Source of the DNA: Monarcha castaneiventris obscurior
Taxonomy: Eukaryota > Chordata > Aves > Passeriformes > Monarchidae
Length of the DNA stretch: 64,000 bases
Reading direction: 5' to 3'
Assembly (NCBI GenBank): GCA_026261815.1
Contig: JAMPIT010000358.1
Coordinates: 40,120-104,119 of the forward strand
The number at the start of each line of letters is the position of its first letter. The stretch's first letter is position 1. The position numbers and the translations under genes are program-made. The notes beneath the pieces are model-generated. The model saw only the letters and a program-made list of their open reading frames with translations. It did not search any database and was not told the DNA's origin. Shown piece by piece: positions 1 to 11,836 of the stretch.

Positions 1-913
1 AGGGAATTAGTGACTCCCATGCCAAAGCACTGGCAGGTCACCAGGGCTCCCTGAGGCAGAGCCTTTAGAGGGAAAGATGAGGCACTCGCAAGCTCTAAAC
101 TCTTTCAAGCTTTCTGATTTTGTAGAAAGAGAAAGAAGAAAGCTGAGGAGAGGAAAACGCAGTCCTTTCAGAAAACATTGTGTCCAACAAGTGGTGTTGG
201 AGAAAAAAGGAGGCAACAACCTTCCTTGTTTTCATGGGCTGCGTCTTCTAAGCAGAGGGAGACAATGTGATGCGCAGCTTCCAGGAACAGCAGGCATTGC
301 ATGGAACTGTGCACGTGCCCAGCAACTCAACCCTACTGGTGCACTTTGTAAGGACACAGGCAACAGTCGGATCTGTGTATCCACCCATTAACCATGTATT
401 ACTAGCAACAGGATCTATGGATATGCTCCTTGGGGAAACAGGTATTTACCTTTGGCATTTAGAATCCGGACGAGGCCACATCTGGCCCTGTCTGGGGTGT
501 AGGCTCCAAGAGAACTCCCTCAGTTCCTCCTTGAGCCGTGGCCAGGCTCAAGGGGAGAAAACCAAGAGCAGGATGGAATCAGATGTTCCTGCACTAGAAG
601 TTCTGTCAGATTGCTCGTTCAGCATTATCCAAGCCGGGCTACTCTCACAGCACCGTCGGAAGCCTTGTGGCTGGCAAAGGTGGAGGCACTCCAGGATTTC
701 CCAGTTCCCAGTCGTGGCACTGCAAGGCTTTGCTGGGACAGCTTCCCACAGCTGATGTGTGGATCTGGATGAAGGGGAAAGGGTTGGGGTATGTGGTGAT
801 GTATCTTTCTTAATCACTAGAGGCAACCTTTTGTAGTAATAATTAGCTGTACTGCTTAACTTATCCTTCTGTGATTTTCTCTGCAGTGTTGCATTTCAGT
901 AAATTGCACTACT

Positions 914-1475
914 CCGTGCTGGGGTCTGGGCTGGCAGCCGGGCCGGGCCGAGCAGCGCTTTCAGCCCCAGGTCCCGGCTGCCCGCACGAGCCGGGAGCGG
1001 CGGGAACCGCCGGTGGCACCGGGCACCGTCCCCCTCAGGGGCCGCGGGGCTCAAGGCACCGGGGAGCCGCTGAAGGGCCGGGAAGGCTGAGGGCAGCGGG
1101 GCTGCCGCAGGGACAGCGCCGCCGAAGGCACCGTGCTGCTGAGCTGGTGCTGGTGGTGGCACTGAGAGGATGGCGAGGCTGCGGGGGCTGAGAGCAAGCA
1201 GCGGAGCTTTGGGGGAGCTGAAGGCGATGGCGGGGGCTGAGAAGACAAGGAAAAGGCACGGGCTCAGAGGGCTGGCGGGGCTCACGGCTCTGGGGATTCT
1301 CAAGGGGATGGCAGCACAGTGGGGGCTGATGGGCTTGGAGGGTCTGAACGGACTGGGGAGGCTGTGGGTGTGCTGGAGCTGTGGCAGGGCTGAGGGCACA
1401 CTGCAAGTGACTCAGCATTCCCTTTGCTTCCCAGATCTGTGTCTGCTCTGCATTTCCAGAAGGGCTGCTCTGCGT
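914..1475 (-). repeat. GC-rich composite repeat block, left-arm copy
   Basis: Read on the minus strand this block begins with the segment containing GGAAGCAAAGGGAA...GAGTCA, runs through a proline-codon-rich stretch and ends in a GC-rich segment beginning near GGTGCCACCGGCGG. The same order recurs at 18,364-18,925 and 43,818-44,368, and in more diverged form at 22,865-24,060 and 27,560-28,400. Long open frames cross it in several frames on both strands, as expected for GC-rich DNA with few stop codons. I do not regard them as genes. Confidence 0.7.
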
Positions 1476-1529
1476 GGGACCAAGCCACCCTGGGGAGAAA
1501 TGGGGGCCGGGGGAAAATGGACCGGGCAC

Positions 1530-2190
1530 GTTCTCTTTGTGCCCGTACTCTAGGTACTCTTGTCCTACCCCTAGATGTGTGCGGTTCTTGCTGTGCCTGG
1601 ATATGGTTATGTCTCTGTTTGTCCTGAGTTCTACTTCAGTACATATCAAATTGTGCAGTGATACTGCTCCATGTCGGACATCATAGGGATATGGAAGTGT
1701 TGATGAGTACTTTGGCATTTGTAAAGTTACGGATCAGTGCCTGCTATGCATAGCCATTTTTAGAAAGAAGTCAGTATATTTACAGACCACAGATTGTTAT
1801 GTTTATCTGTGTATGAATTTCTATGTAACCCTGAGTCATGAATTTTGTTCTAGCCCTGTGGAGCGGTACAGAGCGACTGAGGGGGAGCCAGGGAAATGGG
1901 CCTGGCCGCATTCCCTCTGTATCTTGTCCTATCCCTAGAGGTACGCGGTTCTTCTTGTGCTGGGATATGGTTATGTCTCTGCCAGTCGCCAGTTCCGTTT
2001 CTCTCTGTATGAATTTCTATGTAAACCTGCGTCGCGTTGTAGCGTTTCATTCTTGTAACAGAACTTGTTGATTGTATAAAAGAAGTGTGGGCAGAGCAAG
2101 CTGGAATAAATTTCCTTTTTCAAACTCCAGCTGGCTTTGGTGCACTCTCTAGGCAGTGCTGCTGTAGCAATGTGCAATCGGTGAAACTTT
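1530..2190 (+). mobile_element. LTR-like element with doubled U3-type segment
   Basis: A TATAAAAG box at 2,075-2,082 is followed by an AATAAA signal at 2,105-2,110, the spacing expected of an LTR promoter and polyadenylation signal. Upstream, two related segments (about 1,556-1,620 and 1,922-1,985) share a stretch reading GGATATGGTTATGTCTCTG or nearly so, so the U3-like part looks doubled. The right arm has only the second version. The copy at 43,200-43,870 has the first version followed by unrelated sequence. The exact ends and family are unknown. Confidence 0.5.
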
Positions 2191-5100
2191 GAAACTGAAA
2201 GGGGTGTTGATCTGTGTCATTGGGAGCAATGAGCAGATTTCCGCCTTAGGATCCAGGAGGGCTTGGGCAAGGAGTGGTGATGGGGGCTGGGGCAAAATAG
2301 GCAGGCGTGCCCTGCCCAACCCCCAGTTGTGTAAAGGGGAGGAAAGAAAGCATCCAAGGGTTTGGGTAGGCAGCAGAGCCACACTGCATTTGGGGAGAAG
2401 GTGCTGCAAGGGCCTGCAAAGGAAAGCTCCAATTGCCATTGGGAAAGCGGGCAAAGGAAAGAAGGCCCCAATGCAAGAGGGCATCTTGCTTCTTTTGGGA
2501 CAGCCCAACCCAAAGCACTCTATGCTTCTCAGCTTTTCCCATGCCTTATTTTTCACCTTTGAGAATGGGGAAATCACCTGCCCATCAAGAGCCACCCTTG
2601 ACTTTCAGTCTTGGCCTCCAGAGCCAGAGGCAACCTCCTGCCGCCGGGGCGAGCGCCGTGATCGCAGCGAAGGTGCTGCCTGAGAAGGTCGGCCACGGGC
2701 TCTCCAGCAATGGAGGGCAGAGCACAAGCCCGTCTGACGCACACGCGCCTTCAGCACTCTGAAGAGATGGGACATCCTACTGCAAACTGGGAGCCTTTGG
2801 ACAGCCTTGACTCGCACTTAGGCGAATGCAAACGAGCAGCATTGGATGGAATGTGGGCAAAAGGGATGTGGCTTTTCCCCCTGAGCTGCGCAGGCCTTGG
2901 GGAGAGGTTGCCTGGTCGCAAGGTGCAGGCCTGTGCTGTCCTCTGTGGCTGCTGTTGCTATTGAGTGATGTGGCTGATGGGCTGAGTTCTTGCCTTCTAG
3001 CCCCTAGAATCAAGAGCCGAACAAAACTGAGATGATCTAAAGCAGTTCCTGTTTCCTGACGCTCCTCCAGGTGCACTTCTGGGTAAATGCACACGTGACA
3101 CGAGGCTTTGACACTTGGACGAGTTTGGCAAAGTAGCGTCATTGACAAGAATGCCCAAGTACAAGTCCAGCTAATGAAGTCATTCCCCCTCTTGCTTCGG
3201 AGCCCGACTGAAGCCCTTGCTTCTAACCCTGCACTGAGTATGTCTAAATACATGGGAAAGGGAGATGGCCTTGGTGCACCAAAGAAGAAAGATTCCAATA
3301 GGATTCCAGAAATGTGTTTGTACACACATATGTGTAACCCATGAAGAAAAGTACTGCAGTTAGCTAAGAAACTCGAAACTGAGACAAGAATCATCTAAAA
3401 AACTACAACTAAATGAGAACTAAATAAAACCAAAACTCTTTTGGCATCAGAGCGTCCCCTCAGCCAGCGGGCAGAGGGCACGCAAGTGGCGGGGGAGGTT
3501 GGTGCTGAAATGAACGGTCAGTCATCTGAACAGGTTTAACTGATTTATTAAACAAAACACAAGCAACAACTCGAAGCAGGTACTCAGGATAGGCCCAGGA
3601 CCCCAACAACAAAGCAGAAAGGTTCAGCACTCTCGAGGGGCTGGGTGCTCCCTACTATGCATCCTTTGCCACAGTTAAGCAACTACAAGTTCTTTTCAGA
3701 ACACGCAAACCAGGTGCCTCAACTTCTAAAATCAAGCAATTTCTAAAGCTTCTCGTTTCAGACCACAGGCTCCCTAAGAGCAAATGCAGAAACATTTATT
3801 CCTTTTCACTCGTTCACTGCTCAGGATTAGTGGTAGAATACACACTCAAGTGCAGCATCACAAAATTGTTCTAAAGGTTTTGGCCTAAGAGGCAACACTT
3901 GTAGGAGATGGGAAGCTGCCAGGGGTGGGAAGGCGAGTCAGGCATGGCTTGAGATGGTCCTGCTAAGCAGAAACCAAGCAGGGCTCCCCAGGAGCTCACC
4001 TGCTGCAGCAAATCTGTATTTCAGGGAGGCTTGGCTCCCTCCAAAATGCAGATCCTAAACAGGTTGTTGCAAGGCTCTTTCAAGCTGCAGTGCTGGGATT
4101 CCCTGGACCCTGATGTTCACCATGTGTCCAGCTCTGCTAGAAGAGCTGAACAAACTACCCAGAGCTGGTGAAAAATGCTGGAAACAGCATCAGCACCAGC
4201 TCCCTTGGAACAGTAGAAACACCTGTGGAGGGCCTGGGGCTGATCCCAAGTCAGTGCAATGTGCTGATGGGTGCTTTGGCAGCAAAGCCTTGACTCTGCA
4301 CTGTGCAGGAGACGACCCCTTGTCTGCCAAAACTCTGCAAACACCTTGTGCCTGGAAAATCAGTCCAGATGAAAACGGGATTTTTGGTTGCCTCTTGTTT
4401 GCTTGTGTGTGTTTGGTTTGGTTTTGGTGTTTGGTTTGGTTTTGTTTTTTGCTCCCACTGGTGACACTGGGCTGCTGTGGCTGAGGCTGAGACATCCATC
4501 CTACCCTGTCCGGAACTGCCCATAAAAGATGAGCAAAGCAGCTGGAAACAGCAATGCATGGAATCCTACGGCTCAGGAGCTCTTCTGTCAGAGCCCTGAC
4601 TGTGCCTTATGCTTCTCAGCACCTCCTTTCCTGTCCACAAAACAGTGGATTGCTTTTTTTCTTTTCTGCCCAAGAGCTCTTGAGATGCAAATGTTCTGCT
4701 GAACTCCCAGGAGTTTATCTGTTAAGTTCATCTCTCGGAAACAGAAAGTAAGGCCAGGGTAGTAGATCAGCCGGGAGCTGATCACTCCCTGCAAAGGGAG
4801 TTGTTTCTAATGGAGGAACACCGTGCTCCAGGATGGCCAAGAAGGGTAAATGTCCTCAAGTTGCAGCAGGTGAGGTTTAGGTTCCCGTGGAGGGCAGCCA
4901 GGGGTGGTCAGCACTGGAACATCCACCTACAGTCCCCGTGTTCCTCTCCATGATGCCTTTAGGGTGTCTGCAGCCTTGATCCAGAGCGCCTGGGGGGCTC
5001 CTGGGGCTGGGTTTGCACTCAGTGTGAGGATTCCCAGGAGCTGCTGAGCCCAGCAGTGGGGACAAAGGCTGGGGCTTGTGGGCTGGGAGGTGTGGCTCTG

Positions 5101-5193
5101 GGGGCTGTGACATCCCAGGGGACGGGTCACAGTGGCAGCTGTGAGCAGGTGCACAGCCAGCTTGGCAGCTGAGTGACATGGTCCTGCTGGCTG

Positions 5194-5201
5194 TGACATC
5201 A
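5194..5201 (+). promoter_or_regulatory. CRE-like site upstream of the left ITPRIPL1-like copy
   Basis: TGACATCA lies about 345 bases before the start codon and about 75 bases before the 5' leader splice donor. The same octamer in the same arrangement precedes the intact family member (35,289-35,296), so it is probably an inherited promoter element. It is one base away from a full cAMP-response element. The right-arm mirror is at 15,027-15,034. Confidence 0.5.
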
Positions 5202-5277
5202 CAGAGGACAGGTGACACTGGCACCTGTGTCCAAGGCCATCAGGGGGCACTTGGATTCGGGCAGGCAGTGAGTGCAG

Positions 5278-5536
5278 ATATGGCAGGAAGGCTGGGCTGG
5301 ATGGGGGCTGGCAAAGCTGGGCTGGATGGGGACTGGCAGAGATGCCCAGGGGGGTTTAAACCCAGAGTGAGAGCTGGGACCCTCAGGGCTTGGGGCTCTG
5401 TCCCCAGAGCTGGGGGAAGAGGGGCTTGGGGCTCTCACTGTGGCAGGGGACCAGAGAGGCTCTGGGGACATTCCAAGTGCCCCCAGCCCCCTGCTCCCTC
5501 CCAGCCACACCTGCTGAGCCCCCTTTCTCCCACCAG
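5278..5536 (+). other. probable 5' leader intron, left ITPRIPL1-like copy
   Basis: A GTGAGT donor at 5,278 and a pyrimidine-rich stretch ending in CACCAG at 5,536 frame an intron that ends three bases before the start codon at 5,540. The intact gene at 35.7 kb has the same layout: GTGAGT donor, CTGCAG acceptor, and a start codon three bases later. The interior holds two near-repeats of GCTGGGCTGGATGGGG around 5,292-5,330. The mirror intron in the right arm is 14,692-14,950. Confidence 0.6.
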
Positions 5537-5539
5537 GCC

Positions 5540-6700
5540 ATGTCTCCAACTCTGGCCTTCATCCTGGCCCTGTTAGCCACCCACACTGGGCTAAAGGTCG
5601 AGGTTCAGCTTGACAAGGATGCGGTCAAGCGCATGCGGGAGCGCGAGGAATATCTGCATCAGGAAATGACTCGGCTCCTGCAGGAGATTGAGGGGAGCAG
5701 GGGCACCATGGAAACCCTCCTCCCTTCAGCACTGCAGCAGCAGTGGCTGTTATGCGTCACTGTAGCAGCCCTGGTTCTGGTTCTGCTTGCTGTGGGCTGC
5801 TGGCTCCTCAGGAGAAGAAAGCGTGGCTCTGCCAGCTGCCGGGAGCAGGAGAGATCCAACAGCCTGGAGAAGGCCGACAGCCAGGAGAAGGTCAGTCAGC
5901 AGGATGAGAAGGTCAAGGGTGCAGACAGTGGTGGCAGCACTGTGTCTGTGCCCACCCCATCACCAATGGGCACATCCGGGATAAGGCTGGAGCGGGCTGT
6001 CAGCAACCTGGTCTAGTGGAGAATGTCCCTGCTCATGGCTGCGGGGTCAGAGTGGATGGCCTTTAAAGGTCACTCCCAAGCCCAACTGCTGTGTGATTCT
6101 GTGATTGTACAGCAGGACGTGCCCAGCTTGGAGGTGCTGAAGGAGCTGCTGGAGGACCTCCTCGGTGTCTGCCGAGTGCTCTCCAGGAGGAACTTCATGC
6201 CGGAGTTGCACCCAGCCACCGGGACAGACACCAGCTCTGAAGCCTGGAGTGTCCAGGAGAACAGCACCGCGTACCGCCCGCTGGTCATCCTGCGGCCACC
6301 CCCAGGCCACTCCTTCAGTGTGGACAGCACAAAGCAGCCGCCGGCCGGGCGCGTCCGTGTGGCTCTGGAGTGCCTGTGCTCCGGGGAGCCGCTGCTGGGG
6401 CAGACGTGCTTTTTCCACGCCTCTGGTGGCCAGCTGCCGAGGGATCAGTGCAGGTACCTGCTGGACACCCTCTGCACGGGCTCCTACTTGGACGTGGAGA
6501 AAGTCTCCCGCTGGGTCCAAACGTTGGTGGCATCAGCCTGGCTGCTTTTGCCGCACTCGCTGCACTGCCAGCTCACGGCGCTGCCCTGCGGCAAGTCCTG
6601 CAGCTTCCAGCTGACGGGCACCTCTGGCCTGCAGATCAGCCTTGAGATGGCTCTGGCAGTGCAGCAAGGCAGCTCAGGTGCCTACCTGAGCCTTGAGTAG
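5540..6700 (+). pseudogene. ITPRIPL1-like copy, interrupted and C-terminally truncated (left arm)
   Basis: The intact family member is a single-pass membrane protein with a Mab-21-type nucleotidyltransferase-fold domain. This copy starts at ATG 5,540 with a signal-peptide-like N terminus. A coiled-coil-prone stretch rich in Glu and Arg follows, then a transmembrane segment (residues about 73-93) and a basic stop-transfer cluster RRRKR. After a charged linker the frame meets TAG at 6,014-6,016. The same frame continues beyond the stop and shows family landmarks such as LLDTLCTGSYLDVEK. It ends at 6,700, where the intact 484-residue protein continues for roughly 150 more residues. The stop lies within a CR1 fragment (about 5,945-6,115). 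I infer a pseudogene. A short secreted or membrane protein of 158 residues is possible but unsupported. The right arm carries the same sequence. Confidence 0.8.
5945..6115 (+). mobile_element. CR1 LINE 3' fragment inside the ITPRIPL1-like coding region (left arm)
   Basis: The stretch reading CAACCTGGTCTAGTGGAGAA, followed by GGCCTTTAAAGGTCACTCCC and a tail with TGTGATTCTGTGATTG, is the typical 3' end of a chicken-repeat-1 LINE, in the same direction as the gene. It supplies the in-frame TAG at 6,014-6,016. Its length keeps the reading frame, because family-like residues resume in the same frame right after it. Confidence 0.85.
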
Positions 6701-6839
6701 GCAGCAGCCAGCTCTGCCAGCAGCACCGTGTGGGCCAGGGAGCTGCCGCCTCTCAGACCCACAGCCAACATGCCATTGCTGCTGAGGACTGTCACCAGGG
6801 AGGAGTTGAGGAAGACAGAGTCAACTGTTACTCGTCAGA

Positions 6840-7180
6840 AATTTTCTTGTTTTCATTGAGATTCTTCAGTTTCTTACTTATGAACTGTGAAAAACTGAGC
6901 CAGATGATGAGAAATCTAAAACCTCCCAAGGCAGAGCTGGGAAGGTCACCGTGGTTTCAAATACGTATTTGGTTTTGTTGAGAAAAATTATATATCCATG
7001 GGAGCTTTTCCTATACCTTTTCTTTTCATAAGAAAAAAAAAAATTAAAAAAAAAAAAATCTTTGACTAATATTCGGGCTGGCCTTCAGTGGTCATAGCTT
7101 CCTTATCCAGTTTTTCCATAATGGGCAAAACTCCTTCCTAACAAGTATTTAAGGCAGGAGCCATTTCAGAATCTGACACA
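6840..7180. other. non-coding stretch after the left ITPRIPL1-like copy
   Basis: AT-rich sequence with two A-runs around 7,030-7,060 and no supported gene. The A-rich stretch may be the remains of a retroposed tail. It is mirrored at 13,048-13,388. Confidence 0.4.
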
Positions 7181-7189
7181 TGGTCGTGG

Positions 7190-7800
7190 CTGCAGGAGCT
7201 TTTCCCGCAGCCCTGGAAAGGGCTCCGGACCCTTGGCCAAGGATGGGGATCAGAGGTCAGGGAGAAGAACCAAAGGGCTCAAGGAGAAGGGAGAGCGGGC
7301 AGAGCTTGCTCCCACAGCGTGGCAGACCAAGAGCCTCATGTCCTTCCCCTGAACCTGCGGCGCCGGCGGCTCCTCTTCCTGCGGGGCTCCAGGGCATCCC
7401 CGAGGCCCTCCTCTTTCGGCAGCGCCGGAGCCTCCCGCGGCCAGCGGCTCCGGCTGCGGCCGGGCGGGGAGGGGCCGCTGGCCGCAGCTCCTGCCGCGCC
7501 TCCCGCCTCTGCTGCTGCCCTGTGGGCACAGCCACGGCTGAGAGCTGCCCGGGAGCCGCAGCGAGCCCGGCCGGGCTGCTGCTGTCTGCGGCCTCTGCCC
7601 GCCCCGCCGCGCTCCCGCCGGCTTCCGGCACGGCCAGGGCCACACGGGAGGCAGCGCATTGCGGCCGGGACGGAAAAGCCCTGCCAGAAACCCCCCGCGG
7701 CCACGGCCCCAGGGCACGGGCTGCCGGCGTCTCCTCGCAGCTAGCAACTGGCCCTGTCTGGCTGCCGGTCCCGGGCAAAGCTCCCGCCTGGGCCTCTATT
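7190..7800. other. GC-rich CpG block, left arm
   Basis: About 600 bases very rich in CpG and CCG/CGG. Long overlapping open frames exist in at least four frames on both strands, which is typical of stop-poor GC-rich DNA rather than of a gene. It lies directly beside the LTR at 7,816-8,241 and could be that element's untranslated leader or a separate CpG island. Four or so base changes separate it from its mirror at 12,428-13,038. Confidence 0.5.
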
Positions 7801-7815
7801 TTAAACGACCCAGAT

Positions 7816-8241
7816 GCAATATGCAGATGAGTTACTAAAATTTATTGAGAACTACATAAAAATGGCAAAGCTAAATGGGACACTGCTGGGAGCGTGTCCG
7901 GCTCCCAGAGGCTCGCCCACAAAATGGCGGTCCTGTCTTTTATACCCCTGTGGTTGCATCAGCCTTATGCATATTTATTTACGGTTTGGCATAGTCTTGC
8001 CCCCTTGTCAATCTCTTGGGAGCCGGCGCTTTTCTGTTACTGTGGCCTTCAGGGTCCCCACTGGTTGGAGTCGTGTTCCTTTTATGGCGGTGCCTTTGAA
8101 GGCTGGCTGGCAGCAGCCCGGCCCTTTGCAAACCCCACAGAACTGATGGGATTTCTATCAACAACATACAAATCATACAGCCTTTGTAAAAACCAGCCTC
8201 ACAACCAGACCACCCCAACAATCATTAAAGAATTCTCAACA
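7816..8241 (-). mobile_element. solo LTR-like element (left arm)
   Basis: On the minus strand it starts TGTTGAGAATTC, has TATAAAAG at 7,937-7,944 and AATAAA at 7,841-7,846, and ends near TTGCA. This order and spacing (U3, TATA, polyadenylation signal) is that of a retroviral LTR. The downstream end is uncertain because no clear primer-binding site follows. The mirror copy is 11,987-12,412. Confidence 0.65.
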
Positions 8242-8256
8242 TGTAATACTGTAACT

Positions 8257-8846
8257 TGTCACAGTGTCGGACACGAACACACAGACTCAAACAGCAGGTT
8301 TGCAGCAGGTCAGGACCACCAAGCAGAGCCAAAAAAGGGTCTGCCCACCTTTATTATCACTCTTTTATACCTCTTTTAGAACAATGATACAGACAAGCGG
8401 TGAGCCAAACCCATTAGCTCGCGTTCCTTTCCCTTATCATCCTAGTCCACTCTTTTTTCAAGAGCACTTAGCGTTAGGCATAGCATCTCCTATTGACTTA
8501 TCATCATAGCCCCTTCCAGGGCCAGGCTTCTTGTCTTGCAAAAGCAGTTGCGGTCGAGCTTAGCAGCCAACACCCCACTTTTATTAACCTATACTTTATA
8601 CTAAGGCACTTAGGAGTTAAAGGAGTTCTATGTTTCATATATTAAAAGAGTCCTGTGTTTCATTTGTTTTCTGGGTAAGGTACCCTGTACTGGGGGTTAG
8701 AGACTGAGGTGTTGATGGGCTCATTAACAGAAGATAGTCCGGAGGGAGTTATCTCTGAGTCATGCGGCAGAACATTGATGGGCCATTAACAGAACAACAG
8801 TCTGGAGGGCGGAGGCAAGGAAACACTGCCCCACCTAGTTCCAACA
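8257..8846 (-). mobile_element. LTR spanning the left edge of the palindrome
   Basis: A 590-base element that reads TGTTGGAACTAG...CACTGTGACA on the minus strand, so it has the TG...CA ends of a retroviral LTR. A TATAAAAG-type box and AATAAAGG lie near its 3' end. The inverted-repeat match to the right arm stops inside it at about 8,391. The rest of its body reappears as a direct copy at 10,969-11,289. No target-site duplication is visible. Confidence 0.7.
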
Positions 8847-11836
8847 GCTCATGAGGATGGTAACAGAATACACTGCAACCCAGGACAGTGACTTAATGAC
8901 ACAGTAGAAAGAAAATAAAATGTGATGCATTCTCATTGATCGGGTTTTAATTCTATGCTGAAATACAGCTAACAGCTGGGAAATTAACAGGAAGATATGT
9001 TTTTGTTTCAATAGAAAAGTGGAGAGAGGACTCTCAAGGGACACAGTAATAGACAGAAGTCCCCACAAACTCTGAAAACTCCAAAAATGCTTATAGTCAT
9101 GTAGGCGTATTAACTATGCACAAAACTACTGAACTTGATAGGCTGCAATGTGGGAAAATGGCACAATTTTAATTAGTACCCTATGATTTAAGGTTCTGGA
9201 TAAAGCTTTATAACACAAGATCATTTGATTTTTATGTTGCTTTCATGTCTATTACTGAAATGAATGGCCTTCCCTTTTTGCCATTTATAAACACATATGT
9301 TTGAAATCTTGCAGCAAAATGTAACAGATGTGACTGACTCCCAAAAGGCTTGTAATGTTTGTGGCAGGCTTTTTCAGTTTATAAACTGCTCTACCCCTGC
9401 AACTTGTATGCAGCGAAGAAGACCAACTGATCAGATGGCACAGAACTCCACATCCAGCAGTCTGAGCCATTTTGGCTCAGCAGGAAGAGAGTTTAGTGAG
9501 GGTAAAACATCCAGTTCTCTCAGAGGAGAGTATCGTGTGCCTGCTCTCGGCTGCGCACTCCCAGTCCATCACTGCAGTGCTCCTGCCTTCCCTGCTGCCA
9601 CACTGCAACAGCTTCCAGAGGCATCACTGGACACGGATGCTTTGCACTGCATTTGAGAATTACCAGAGCAGTTTAGAGAGGACAAATCCACTGATGGCTG
9701 CCGGGTACAAAGGCACCATGGCCAGCTCTGCAGATCCAAGACTCTTCTTTCTCCACTCACACATTCTCCCCTCTCCATCTGCTGGGACACACATGCAGAC
9801 CCTGTTGCTCTGACCCCGCATGTCCGCCCTCAGATGCAGAGTGCCTGTGGAAAACACACCTCCAAGTGTGGATCCCTGCTACAGGAGGAGACAGTGCCTC
9901 TGCTCCAAAATGGTGTTGCCTCTGCTTGCTGGTGGAATAAGCCAGTTCCCATCCAGACAGGAGAAGATGCCACTCTGCTTTGCACCAGTCCAGCAGAAAT
10001 GTTGAGTCAGGGGATAGGGTCTTAAGATTTTGTACTGATGGCGTTTCACAAAAAAACCCCATCTTTGAAATAAGGATTGACACCATTCCTGGGTAGGATC
10101 CCATTCAGGTAAAGGACTTCTCAGTCTCTTTTTTCTGTGTCTTTGTGATTCAAAGAAATCTACTCCACATCAAGGTACTGTAAAGTACACCTTTATTGGC
10201 CTGGCCAGGGGAGCACACGGGTGTGGTGGCCCATGAACTTACATTGTGTTGGAGTGACCAGAGGGTCTCCCCCACCAAGGTGCACTGCTCCTTGGGATGG
10301 CCTGTCCCGGTTTGGATTCCGCAGTTGTCTGCCAGCCTGGTCACTCCCCCAGAGCTTTCCCATTGGTCCCTGCTCCCTGATCCCACCTTTCCCCTGGCCT
10401 GAGCCAGCCATGTTCTGTGTATTTGCCTCTGCAGCCTTCGGCAGTGAGTGTGCAATAAAATGCTCTTGCCAGAATTGCAAGCAAATATTCTTCCTGCCTT
10501 TTTGCCACTGACTGAATACTGATTAAAAACAGTATTACACAGGGGTGAAAACCTCCGTACACGTGTCCGCCATGTTCATATTAGAGAGATTATTTATACA
10601 TTTACAAGTTCGGCATCCACCCTTTCTGTTCATTTATCTATAAGTTACAGTCTTAAGGGGTTGGGGTCCTCCATAACTTGTGATTTCCTTATCTTAGGGT
10701 TACAAACAGGGCATGCTATTCTTATCTAATACAGTCATCACACACCTATTTTGCTAATACACAATTTTATTGTTACACACTTCGTTGCTGTATTAGTTAT
10801 ACTAGGTCTGCAATTTTGTATTGATTGTTCCTATTATAGCAATTGTGATTGTTCCTATTTTCTTACTACATTTTTCCACCCTTTGTGACAGTTCCTCTAT
10901 TTAAAGTGGCAGTTACCATGCGTCTTCCTCCTTATCGTTCAGCCCATAGGGACTGAACCCCTGTTCTGCAGACAAGCGGTGAGCCAAACCCATTAGCTCG
11001 CGTTCCTTTCCCTTATCATCCTAGTCCACTCTTTTTTCAAGAGCACTTAGCATTAGGCATAGCATCTCCTATTGACTTATCATCATAGCCCCTTCCAGGG
11101 CCAGGCTTCTTGTCTTGCAAAAGCAGTTGCGGTCGAGCTTAGCAGCCAACACCCCACTTTTATTAACCTATACTTTATACTAAGGCATTTAGGAGTTAAA
11201 GGAGTTCTATGTTTCATATGTTAAAAGAGTCCTGTGTTTCATTTGTTTTCTGGGTAAGGTACCCTGTACTGGGGGTTAGAGACTGAGGGCAAGAAATAAA
11301 GGCATTCCTCGTAATTCAGGGATTGTGAGATGAGCAAAGGAGGTCACAATGTTGTCACCACGGGATGACTTCAGCGGCCGACTCTGCTGTCCGCAGGGGA
11401 TGGATGCACTGGGACACCAAGCCGCTCTGTGCTTGTACCTGGGGCAGTGCGGGCTCAGAGTGCCTTGAGCCTGGGCTCGTGGAGAGCTGCTCCTCCGTGA
11501 GCACGTGCTCCGCTGTGCTCAGCCGGCTGTGCCGAGCAGCCGTGGGCATGGAGCCTGTTATAGATGAATTATTGAGTTGGCTTTTGCTGTATGTTGTATG
11601 AATGGTGAGTTATATTATGAGTTGATGTTGCCCTGGTTTTCACAGTGTTCTGTGTTTTTACTTTTGTAGTAGGAGTTCTCATGCATTTTCTATAAACATA
11701 GCTCTTGTTTTCTAACCGGCTGAGAATGTTTACTGAACTTCTAGATTGTTGTTCATTCCTTTCTCCAAAACGGAGAAAGGTGACAGACTGTGTTCCTATC
11801 CTGTAAAATTCTAGAGGTGTTAACCTCATCTACCAA
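8392..11836. other. palindrome spacer
   Basis: About 3.4 kb of sequence not mirrored around the symmetry centre. It begins with the remaining part of an LTR (to 8,846), then about 2.1 kb without a recognisable gene (8,847-10,968). Within that, 10,150-10,560 looks LTR-like, with AATAAA-type signals on both strands. Next comes a second, direct copy of part of the same LTR (10,969-11,289), then about 550 bases of unknown sequence up to the right arm. Short open frames at 9,297-9,656 and 9,472-9,813 resemble nothing I know. Confidence 0.8.
10969..11289 (-). mobile_element. partial direct copy of the palindrome-edge LTR
   Basis: Almost identical to 8,390-8,711 at a constant offset of 2,579 bases, in the same direction. 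It starts exactly where the inverted-repeat match of the left arm ends, so it looks like the missing body of a second LTR copy whose 3' end is at 11,837-11,971 in the opposite orientation. Confidence 0.85.

Larger units (their letters stand above)
1..8391. repeat. left arm of a large palindrome (inverted repeat)
   Basis: This segment is the reverse complement of 11,837-19,838. Positions pair so that left plus right equals 20,228 from about 1,860 to 8,391, and 19,839 from 1 to about 1,475; the shift reflects about 389 bases present here but absent from the right arm. Translated frames from 4,113 to 6,981 are identical in both arms. The outer 3.4 kb and the GC-rich part around 7.2-7.8 kb carry scattered substitutions. 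The arm runs off the window edge, so its full length is unknown. It contains a broken ITPRIPL1-like copy, a CR1 fragment, LTRs and a proline-rich GC block. An assembly artefact (two haplotypes joined head to head) is the main alternative, although the unique spacer and the indel make it less simple. Confidence 0.95.
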
